Origin: Candidatus Zymogenus sp.
GTDB lineage: Bacteria; Desulfobacterota; Zymogenia; Zymogenales; Zymogenaceae
Reading direction: 5' to 3'
DNA: 5,905 nt
Assembly: GCA_030613285.1 (NCBI GenBank)
Contig: JAUWME010000165.1
Location: forward strand, 1 to 5,905
Shown here piece after piece: positions 1 to 5,840 of this stretch. The notes beneath the pieces were generated by a model that did not search any database, was not told where the DNA came from, and saw only the letters and a list, made by a program, of their open reading frames with translations. The translations under genes and the position numbers were made by a program. Every line of letters begins with the position of its first letter. Positions within the stretch are counted from its first letter, which is position 1.

Positions 1-342
1 CCGCTTTCCAAGGGAATGACAAATACTCCTTTATCAAAAGTAACAAAAATTCCGATTCCATTCTATATGGAATTTATCATAAATAGTATCAAAATGGAAA
101 CAATTTTCTGAAAAATGTCATGGTGAAGAAACCGAACTAACTATTTTAGCAATAAAAGCAGCTCCGCGTCATATTAGATGAATCACAATAGATTGATCGG
201 AATTTTGGGATTGAGTCTAAAAACGATAGGTTTTCCCAAATAAATCTTTAAATTCTGGATAATTTAAAGGGGTAGTATTACTACTACCCCCTTTTTGATT
301 TTTAACTCGTTACTTCAAGTGCACAGTTGTTTAACAGCCCCC
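1..342. other. non-coding stretch downstream of the operon
   Basis: This AT-rich region lies after the last minus-strand gene. I see no convincing gene in it. Two plus-strand frames are open from the window edge: one to a TGA at 109-111, the other to a TAG near position 85. Both are too short and too low in complexity to call, though either could be the tail of a gene entering from the left. A small inverted repeat (ATTCCA at 55-60 and TGGAAT at 68-73) is present but has no run of T after it. The only clear element is the hairpin at 266-296, listed separately. Confidence 0.6.
266..296. terminator. intrinsic terminator hairpin, probably bidirectional
   Basis: A perfect 9-bp stem (GGGGTAGTA at 269-277 with TACTACCCC at 282-290) closes a four-base TTAC loop. 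On the plus strand it is followed by CTTTTTG, a good U-tract. On the minus strand the stem is followed by TTTAAATT, a weaker tract. It sits about 45 bases after the stop codon of the minus-strand acyl-CoA synthetase, so it most likely ends this operon. Its better polarity is for transcription arriving from the left. A shared terminator between convergent units fits both facts. Confidence 0.8.
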
Positions 343-1935
343 CTACTTACTCTGCCTCGCCACCTTTTCTTCCTCCACAAGGGCAAGGCGGTTGATTTTC
401 CCATTGAGGAGCATGGGAAGAAGTGGCCTCACCTCAAATTCCTTGGGGATTTTGTAGTTGGCAAGGTGCTTTTTGCAAAGCTCTTTTAAGTCTTCAGCTT
501 TTACCTCACTTCCCGGAACGGGCATAACAAAAGCCTTTCCTACCTCCTGCCACGTCTCGTCCGGAATCGGGACGATTGTAACTAATGCCACATTTGGGTG
601 TTTTTCTATGACCGCCTCAATTTCCCTGGGATAAACGTTGTATCCCCCAGATTTATACATTTCTTTGATGCGGCCGACTATGGTGATGTATCCCCGTTCA
701 TCGATGGTAGCGAGGTCTCCCGATTTTAACCAGCCATCTTCGGTTACAGTCTCCGCCGTAGCTTCAGGAAGGTTCAAGTATCCCTTCATAACAAGGTCTC
801 CCTTCATCCAAAGTTCGCCGACCTCCCCCATGGGGACCTCAACGCCATCTTTGCCCATCAGCTTAATCTCAAAGGCGGGAGCACATTTGCCCACGGTCTT
901 TATCAGGTCTTCCACAGAATCTCCTGGGTCGGAATAGGTGACGAAGCCTGCATTTTCTGTCTGGCCATAGCCGGTAATGAGGGTGGCGCCGGTGGTGGCA
1001 AGTTTTTTTACCATCCCCTCTGGGGCCGCCGCTCCTGCCCAGACGTAGTTCTTTATGCTGGAGAGATCATAATCGTCAAAGTTTGGGAGTTTGAATTGCA
1101 GCAGAAACATCGCTGGCACCTGGCCCAAAAGCGTAACTTTCTCATCTTGGATGGTCTGTAGTGTTGCAGCCGGGTCAAACCTATCCATCATTACCATGCC
1201 AAGGCCGGACATCAACGCCGCAAAGGCAATCTCCACCGCACCCGCCACGTGGTTTATCGGAAAATGCAAAAGACACTTCCCCTCACCGGGGGCATGATTT
1301 ACAAAGAAGTGCTCCGCTTCAACTTCTATATTCTTGATGATGTTCTTGTGGGTTAAAAGCGCCCCCTTCGGCTTTCCTGTGGTTCCAGATGTATAGATAA
1401 TAAGGGTGGGGTCGTCTTCATCCACTTCTGCCATTCTTTTTTCAAGGGCATCGTCAAGCTCTTTTCTCTCTTTTGCAATTTCGTCGTCCCAAGAGAGTGT
1501 CCCCTCCCACGCATCGCCGACGATAACGAGGTTCTCAAGCTCCGGGTTCGCCTCCTTTACTGCCATCATGTCATCTTTGTAGTCGCGTTGGAGGAAGTCA
1601 TACCACCTGACGATAAAACCGACTTTTGGTTTTGCATCGCCCACTTGATACAAAAACTCATCCAGCATATAACGGGGGTTGAGTCCGTACCAGATTGCGC
1701 CGATCATGGAGCAGGCGATGTATTGATACATGAACTCGTTCCGGGCAGCAGACATGGTAAAAACCCTGTCCCCCTTTTTTACACCAAGCTCCAGCATCAA
1801 CTTTGCTGTTCTCAAAGTCTTGTCGTAAAACTCACCATATGATATCCGCTTTTCTCCAAATATCAGTGCTTCTTTATCTGGGCGTTCCTTCGCCCACCTT
1901 CTGAGATAGTGCCATAATAGTTTTTCTTCGGCCAT
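343..1935 (-). CDS. class I adenylate-forming acyl-CoA synthetase (ANL family)
   Basis: This 530-residue protein has the full length and motif order of an AMP-forming acyl/aryl-CoA synthetase. Such enzymes activate a carboxylic acid with ATP to an acyl-adenylate and then transfer it to CoA. The P-loop YTSGTTGKPKG is at residues 181-191, GYGQTE at 322-327, SGD at 405-407 and the hinge region GRIKEMYKSGGYNVYPREIE at 421-440. The catalytic lysine in NGKINR is K513. All core residues look intact, so the enzyme should be active. No signal peptide or membrane segment is evident, so it is probably cytoplasmic. The ATG start is preceded by AGGAGAA at good spacing; the stop is TAG. It follows another synthetase gene after 83 bases with no terminator between them, so it is probably the last gene of the operon. 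The substrate cannot be told from sequence alone; medium- or long-chain fatty acids or aromatic acids are the family's usual range. Confidence 0.93.
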   Translation of the reverse strand: MAEEKLLWHYLRRWAKERPDKEALIFGEKRISYGEFYDKTLRTAKLMLELGVKKGDRVFTMSAARNEFMYQYIACSMIGAIWYGLNPRYMLDEFLYQVGDAKPKVGFIVRWYDFLQRDYKDDMMAVKEANPELENLVIVGDAWEGTLSWDDEIAKERKELDDALEKRMAEVDEDDPTLIIYTSGTTGKPKGALLTHKNIIKNIEVEAEHFFVNHAPGEGKCLLHFPINHVAGAVEIAFAALMSGLGMVMMDRFDPAATLQTIQDEKVTLLGQVPAMFLLQFKLPNFDDYDLSSIKNYVWAGAAAPEGMVKKLATTGATLITGYGQTENAGFVTYSDPGDSVEDLIKTVGKCAPAFEIKLMGKDGVEVPMGEVGELWMKGDLVMKGYLNLPEATAETVTEDGWLKSGDLATIDERGYITIVGRIKEMYKSGGYNVYPREIEAVIEKHPNVALVTIVPIPDETWQEVGKAFVMPVPGSEVKAEDLKELCKKHLANYKIPKEFEVRPLLPMLLNGKINRLALVEEEKVARQSK

Positions 1936-2018
1936 TTTGATTCTCCTTCAAATTTATTTGTCAGGTTTAAGCTGTCATTCGTTTTTAAAATTGCTGGGGA
2001 TATATCTTTTTCTTTTTG

Positions 2019-3587
2019 TCAAGAAGCTGGGTGAGGTTTTGTGAGATAATTGGAATCTTGATATTTTTCTACTAAAAAGTATTTTTGAATTTTCCCTGTG
2101 GGAGTTCTGGGGATGTTTGTCGTAAAGATAAGCTTTTCTGGTGTTTTGAGGGCATCGAGTCTTTCTGTGCAGAATGTATAAAGATCTTCTTTTGTCAAAT
2201 CCATATTCGGATTTCTCATTACAACTGCTGCAAGGATTTTTTCGCCTTGGTTATTTGGAAGGGCTATCACGGCGCAATCAAGAACTGCCTCGTTGGTTTT
2301 TATAACCTTTTCCACATCTACTGAAGAGACCTCGTTTTCCCCAATAGTTAATATGTCATCTTTCCTCCCTGATACATACAGGAATCCATCCTCGTCAAAT
2401 TTCCCCAAGTCTCCAGTATAAAACCAACCGTCCTTGATGGTCTCCCTGGTTTTCTCATCGTCTTTAAAATATCCCACCGTCTGGGCGATGCTTTTTGCTA
2501 CAATCTCCCCCATTTTCCCAATAGGCACATCTTTTTCATCATCATTTAAAATTTGAACCTCTGCTCCAAAATATGGAGTGCCGACAGATCCCGGTCTTTT
2601 CTTTTTCCCGTCTGGCCCAATACTGGTCAACAGTCCGCATTCCGAAAGCCCGTAGTATTCATAGACATTTGGGCAAAGACGTCCTTTTATTTTTTCTAAA
2701 AGTTTTTCGGAAAGCGGCCCGCCTGTAAAGACTAATCCCCGAAGTGAAGAGAGGTCGTATTTGTTGAGGTCTGGGAGTTTTAGGATAACAGAAGCCAAGA
2801 TAGGAACCCACGTTGTAATGGTTATCCTCTCCTGCTGGATTGTCTCAAGAATTTTTATAGGGTCGAAATTGAGTATTACGTTTTTTGCCCCTGTAAAAAG
2901 CCCCACTCCGCACCAACTAAAACCAGATCTTCCGGTTATCGGGATTACAGTCATGATGGTATCGTTTTGGGTTATGTCATGGGCAAAGGCAAAGATGGGA
3001 AGTGCCGCAAAATTGCTGCCGTGGGTAATGAAAAAAGGCTTTGGCAATCCTGTGGTCCCCGATGTCAGGTTGATAAACTGGTTGTCACTGCCAGCTACGG
3101 CAACGTCTGGTTCACTCTTTGACGCCTCGTCTATTAATTTGTCATAAGAGAGAGCAAAACCGGGTGGATCATCCCCAACGTGGACATAGTGTTTTACACC
3201 GGGGAGGGAGTTTACGGCATCAGACACTGAATCTCTGGAGTCATCACAAAAAACTATTGTGTTAGCATCGGTTAGATTTATGTAATTGACCATTTGCGAC
3301 TGTTCCATCCTGCAGTTTAGAGGAAGGCCGACAATCCCTGTCTTTGCCAAAGCCGCATATGTCTCGAATGCTTCGGCACGGTTGTCAACAAGGAAAGCGC
3401 AAACATCTCCTTTTTTCAATCCCAGCTCAACAAGACTGTTACCGAGGCCATTGACACGGCTGTTAAATTCCTTGAACGTGAATCTTCTATCCGTTTTGAC
3501 ACAATACATCGCTTCCTTATCACCATATTGCTTGGAAGCAATGCTTGGAAAATTGCCCACGCCCATTTTGAGTTCTGAATAACTCAT
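2019..3587 (-). CDS. second, divergent acyl-CoA synthetase (ANL family)
   Basis: A 522-residue AMP-forming ligase of the same superfamily as the neighbour at 343-1935, but only distantly similar to it. Visible motifs are LTSGTTGLPK at 174-183, YYGLSE at 311-316, TGD at 391-393, a hinge starting SGRKDD at 406, and PRTPTGKIQK at 493-502 with catalytic K499. Two spots depart from the usual consensus. The residue after the P-loop lysine is Pro (PKP) where Gly or Ala is common. The A8 region reads GENEVSSVDVEKV instead of the usual G-x-N-x-x-P-x-E-I-E. These may tune substrate choice rather than remove activity. The ATG is preceded by GAGG with five A as spacer. It begins 21 bases after the S26 peptidase gene, so the two are probably co-transcribed. 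The acid substrate is unknown; acylation of a peptide product is possible but only inferred from position. Confidence 0.92.
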   Translation of the reverse strand: MSYSELKMGVGNFPSIASKQYGDKEAMYCVKTDRRFTFKEFNSRVNGLGNSLVELGLKKGDVCAFLVDNRAEAFETYAALAKTGIVGLPLNCRMEQSQMVNYINLTDANTIVFCDDSRDSVSDAVNSLPGVKHYVHVGDDPPGFALSYDKLIDEASKSEPDVAVAGSDNQFINLTSGTTGLPKPFFITHGSNFAALPIFAFAHDITQNDTIMTVIPITGRSGFSWCGVGLFTGAKNVILNFDPIKILETIQQERITITTWVPILASVILKLPDLNKYDLSSLRGLVFTGGPLSEKLLEKIKGRLCPNVYEYYGLSECGLLTSIGPDGKKKRPGSVGTPYFGAEVQILNDDEKDVPIGKMGEIVAKSIAQTVGYFKDDEKTRETIKDGWFYTGDLGKFDEDGFLYVSGRKDDILTIGENEVSSVDVEKVIKTNEAVLDCAVIALPNNQGEKILAAVVMRNPNMDLTKEDLYTFCTERLDALKTPEKLIFTTNIPRTPTGKIQKYFLVEKYQDSNYLTKPHPAS

Positions 3588-3608
3588 TTTTTCCTCAAAA
3601 ATAAAAGA

Positions 3609-4028
3609 CTAACGACCAACAAATCGTTTAAAACCTCTTCCGATCCACCCTTTTATGATTCCGAAAGTAAGGTTTAAAGAACTTAATCGGGCAAGGATAA
3701 CACCAAATCGAGGTTTTATCAAACCTCGATTTTCACGTTTTATCATTACAACCTTGAGGATTCCGTCGATATTTAGAACTTGCGAGGTATCTGGATTGGT
3801 CATGTTGTCCCCCTTGGTTGTTACCGTGAGGACGTCTTCACCCTCTTTAATGTCGATAATTCGGTGGGCTATATGTTTTTCGTCCTTGGGAAAACATACA
3901 ATGTCACCGAGTTTGATGTTGCCACTTTTCCCATCCACCTTTTTTACAATGAGGATATCCCCAGGCTTTAAGGCTGGATACATACTGTAACCATCAAAGG
4001 TGGCTGTCCAGATATTCATTTGGTTCAC
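3609..4028 (-). CDS. small S26-family (signal peptidase-like) serine peptidase
   Basis: A 139-residue protein with the conserved boxes of S26 signal peptidases. The nucleophile box GYSMYPALKPGD (residues 13-24) contains catalytic Ser15. IAHRII (53-58) contains His55, and TKGDN (71-75) supplies the conserved Asp. A His in the second box is typical of the SipW/archaeal/ER type, which uses Ser-His-Asp where the common bacterial enzyme uses Ser-Lys. Unlike classical signal peptidases it has no N-terminal membrane anchor; only a mildly hydrophobic segment near 107-127 could touch a membrane. The chosen start is GTG, with GGGAG about 8 bases upstream; an ATG three codons later is further from that site. 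The gene begins 14 bases after the Cys-repeat peptide gene. This suggests translation coupled to its likely substrate, with the protease removing the leader. That role is inferred; small S24/S26 proteins do occur in RiPP gene clusters. Confidence 0.85.
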   Translation of the reverse strand: MNQMNIWTATFDGYSMYPALKPGDILIVKKVDGKSGNIKLGDIVCFPKDEKHIAHRIIDIKEGEDVLTVTTKGDNMTNPDTSQVLNIDGILKVVMIKRENRGLIKPRFGVILARLSSLNLTFGIIKGWIGRGFKRFVGR

Positions 4029-4042
4029 CGATCACTCTCCCG

Positions 4043-4300
4043 TCACGGTTTGGAGCCACCACTGCACCCAACGCCGCCGGGAAGAGTGCCACCCCTGCAA
4101 CCCAGTGCATTAGAACCTCCATTCGTGCACTGCCCCACATAAGGATTACCGCCACCCAAACAGTTTCCAACGGCTTGACCACCACCACTGCACGAGCTGG
4201 TGGCTTGATTCCCGCCACGACATAATGACTGTCCCAGCGCCTGTACATTGCCCACATCGATATCTATGATCTGCGGGGGTTCATAAATTCTCTTCTTCAT
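4043..4300 (-). CDS. Cys/Gly-repeat RiPP-like precursor peptide
   Basis: An 85-residue peptide with a leader/core layout. The leader, about residues 1-24, is charged and starts MKKRIYEPPQIID. It contains Y-x-x-P-x-I (Y6, P9, I11), similar to the Y-x-x-P-x-L pattern that PqqD-like recognition domains bind in lasso-peptide leaders. The core has six Cys at 27, 37, 47, 58, 68 and 79, a spacing of 10 or 11 residues. Most are followed by x-G-G, as in C-x-G-G-G. Hydrophobic residues are few, so this is not a normal folded protein or a secreted signal-peptide protein. The ATG is preceded by GTAGGT about 7 bases upstream. It lies directly before the S26 peptidase gene and after a paralogous gene. A-L-G at 21-23 just before the core would fit the small-x-small rule of signal peptidases, a speculative cleavage site. 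Cys-rich repeats suggest crosslinking or metal binding; which one is unknown. Confidence 0.8.
   Translation of the reverse strand: MKKRIYEPPQIIDIDVGNVQALGQSLCRGGNQATSSCSGGGQAVGNCLGGGNPYVGQCTNGGSNALGCRGGTLPGGVGCSGGSKP
4046..4222 (-). repeat. ten-residue Cys repeat in the intact precursor core
   Basis: This is the core of the precursor, from Cys27 to the C-terminus. It holds six units of 30 or 33 bases, each beginning with a Cys codon and mostly reading C-x-G-G-x(6). Codons vary between units, so the pattern is kept at protein level rather than as a fresh DNA duplication. Confidence 0.8.
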
Positions 4301-4415
4301 AAAATTACCTACTTTAAAATTGATTCAAATCTGTCGAGAATATCTAAATCCCTTTAAAACTTGTTGGATTTAATGATACTCAAAGTTGAAAATGTCAGTC
4401 TCAAACAGTTTCCTT
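4301..4415 (-). other. spacer between the two precursor genes
   Basis: A 115-base AT-rich gap separates the two peptide genes, much longer than the other gaps in this part of the operon. It holds the ribosome site of the downstream peptide. I see no hairpin with a T-run and no convincing promoter; a TTGAGT followed by TTTAAA is too weak to call. It could hold a secondary promoter that gives the intact precursor extra transcript. Confidence 0.4.
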
Positions 4416-4436
4416 CTATTGATTGGTGCCTGTCCA

Positions 4437-4682
4437 ACATTGATTGTTTGCGGTAAAACCGTCCCAGCAGTGCCTGCCGGCAGTTGTACCAAGTCCGCAA
4501 TTACGAATGGTGTTACCGCCGCTCCAGCAATGCCTTCCCGTTGAAGTGCCAGAACTGCAGCTTGTGGTTGCCATCCCGCCGATGGAACATTCGCGACCAA
4601 GTGTGTTGCCGCCATCCCAGCAGTTTCTTCCCGCAAGGTTACCAAGTCCGCAGTTGTTGTTTGGTCCGCTGCCGGACCAGCA
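4437..4682 (-). repeat. duplicated three-unit block within the interrupted precursor
   Basis: On top of the ten-residue Cys period there is a longer repeat. Residues 42-73 (4587-4682) align with residues 93-123 (4437-4529), an offset of 51 codons. Both blocks follow the order C-W-S-G, N-C-G-L-G, A-G-R, C-W-D-G, C. At DNA level the string ACCAAGTCCGCA (plus strand) occurs in both, at 4641 and 4488. The core probably grew by internal duplication. Confidence 0.75.
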
Positions 4683-4715
4683 GTTGTTCGACTGCGCCCC
4701 GCCCGCTTCGCATCT

Positions 4716-4718
4716 CTA
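4716..4718 (-). other. in-frame amber codon at the leader/core border
   Basis: CTA on the plus strand is TAG in the precursor frame, in the context CAG TAG AGA TGC. It aligns with Ser25 (TCA) of the intact paralogue and lies two codons before the first core Cys. TAG is also the normal stop of the synthetase at 343, of the peptidase at 3609 and of this peptide itself, so a genome-wide reassignment of TAG is unlikely. Confidence 0.75.
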
Positions 4719-4770
4719 CTGACCAACCGCCTGAACTCCATCGACGTTTAGATCGATGATCATCGGGGGT

Positions 4771-5772
4771 TCATATGGCTTTTTTGCACTCTTTTGCTTG
4801 GTCATCCACCCACTCTTTGAAAAAAGTAAAAGGGTCAATATTTAGATTAAAATGTAGGTTGTAAAATGGAAATTGTTCAACGATATTACTTACCAACATA
4901 AGAGTCTTCTTTGCTTCGTCCTTTGGAAAATATCTAAAATAATGTATATGATTGTGCAAGATTCTTGACATTGCTTCTCCTGGTGTAACTTCTTCTATGA
5001 AGTTATCCTCATCTTTAATCAAAAAAAAGAATCTTTTTGCCGGAACAACTCCGCTTGTATTCGTTCCGTTTGTAACCTGGGTAAAAGGGGATGGGGCAAC
5101 ATAGTAATCACCGCGACGCCGGAAAAAGAGCGTGCCGTCGTCTGCCAAAAGCTGCTCTGTTCCAATGAGTTTGGCGATGGCGCTTTTTCCAGCACCCGAC
5201 TCCCCAAGAAAAACATACCCCTCGCCATTAATATCAGCTGAGCACGCATGAAGCATCATCCCGCTATATAAGGGGGCAAGAAACCCCGCCGCAGTCTGAA
5301 CAGCAAGGGAAATTGTGGATGTATCTTTATGGAAGTCATTTTTCAATATCAGCATTTCCCCTGAAGGCTCCTCGTAATTCATCAACAGAAGAAATGAGTT
5401 GTGAAATAGGATGGCTATCCTGTCCGCCCGAAAGAGGGCAAGTGTGTGGAAAAACCCCGGAAACGTCCCGTCCTCCTTTTGGTTTTGATATATAATTTTT
5501 TTCCATCCCTTTTGCCACCCGGATGAGACCTTGCCGAAAGGAAATCTCCCCTCGATTTTACTAAAGTAGTTTTTAAAGGCCTTCAACTCGTCTTCGGTAA
5601 AGAACTTTTTTAGGGGGGCATCGGGATATTGCCGTATCACAAGGGGGATTCCTGTTTCCACCTTCGGTGACAGATAATCAGAAAACACCTTTTTCATCGT
5701 CTCTATTATGAGGGTGTCCTTTTCGTCTTTAAATTTTATGTCGAGCTTTACGTTACCCAAAGAAATTATCAT
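4771..5772 (-). CDS. HPr kinase/PEPCK-fold ATP-binding protein, probable RiPP-cassette component
   Basis: A protein of 333 residues from the ATG at 5772, or 336 from a GTG at 5781; neither start has a good ribosome site, and ATG is chosen as the commoner codon. Positions below count from the GTG. The C-terminal half resembles the HPr kinase fold: GMMLHAC at 174-180, the Walker A loop FLGESGAGKS at 191-200, and LLADDG at 211-216 with the paired Asp expected near the active site. The first 170 residues match nothing I recognise and hold no membrane segment. It lacks the shape of a true HPr kinase in a sugar-transport setting, and no HPr is nearby. HPr-kinase-like proteins sit in several peptide-modification cassettes; in paeninodin-type lasso clusters one phosphorylates the precursor, and a conserved protein of the SynChlorMet (Scm) cassette is, from memory, also of this kind. 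Its 3' end overlaps the leader of the following precursor gene, supporting a joint role. Kinase activity on the peptide is inferred. Confidence 0.8.
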   Translation of the reverse strand: MIISLGNVKLDIKFKDEKDTLIIETMKKVFSDYLSPKVETGIPLVIRQYPDAPLKKFFTEDELKAFKNYFSKIEGRFPFGKVSSGWQKGWKKIIYQNQKEDGTFPGFFHTLALFRADRIAILFHNSFLLLMNYEEPSGEMLILKNDFHKDTSTISLAVQTAAGFLAPLYSGMMLHACSADINGEGYVFLGESGAGKSAIAKLIGTEQLLADDGTLFFRRRGDYYVAPSPFTQVTNGTNTSGVVPAKRFFFLIKDEDNFIEEVTPGEAMSRILHNHIHYFRYFPKDEAKKTLMLVSNIVEQFPFYNLHFNLNIDPFTFFKEWVDDQAKECKKAI

Positions 5773-5840
5773 AATTGTCACAATTTATATATCGAACTAA
5801 AATTACAGCGAATAAAAATTATAGTTTTATGGTATCTATT

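Larger units (their letters stand above)
4416..4805 (-). pseudogene. second Cys-repeat precursor with in-frame TAG at leader/core junction
   Basis: Reading from the ATG at 4805 gives a 29-residue leader and then TAG at 4716-4718. The same frame then stays open for 99 more codons to a TAG at 4416-4418. The leader has KKPYEPPMIID and VQAVGQ, matching KKRIYEPPQIID and VQALGQ in the intact paralogue, so the homology is clear. Counting the TAG as residue 30, Cys fall at 32, 42, 52, 62, 73, 83, 93, 103, 113 and 123. Five of these are followed by Trp (42, 62, 93, 113, 123). The first 35 bases overlap the kinase gene in another frame; no nearer in-frame start keeps the KKPYEPP segment. A GAGTGGGTGG stretch just upstream is the only ribosome-site candidate. 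It is either a recently broken gene, a sequencing error, or a gene read through at TAG. As written it yields only the leader. Confidence 0.7.

Noticed and set aside
3994..4257. 87-residue minus-strand frame over the intact precursor
   Set aside because: It is out of frame with the precursor, overlaps the peptidase start, and lacks the leader motif that the two paralogues share.
4046..4682. Regular 30-base spacing considered as a CRISPR-like array
   Set aside because: The units are not conserved at DNA level and have no repeat/spacer alternation; the period is codon-based with conserved Cys codons.
4713..4718. Amber codon as proof of pyrrolysine use
   Set aside because: TAG ends at least two ordinary genes here (343 and 3609) as well as this peptide, and no pyl genes are visible; kept only as one hypothesis.
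4370..4741. 123-residue minus-strand frame across the interrupted peptide gene
   Set aside because: It is shifted by one base from the Cys-repeat frame, is Ala/Thr-rich without recognisable features, and has no leader; it stays open because of the GC-rich repeats.
4444..4759. Plus-strand open frames rich in Pro, Leu and Gln
   Set aside because: They are antisense shadows of the periodic peptide core; their repetition comes entirely from the Cys repeats on the other strand.
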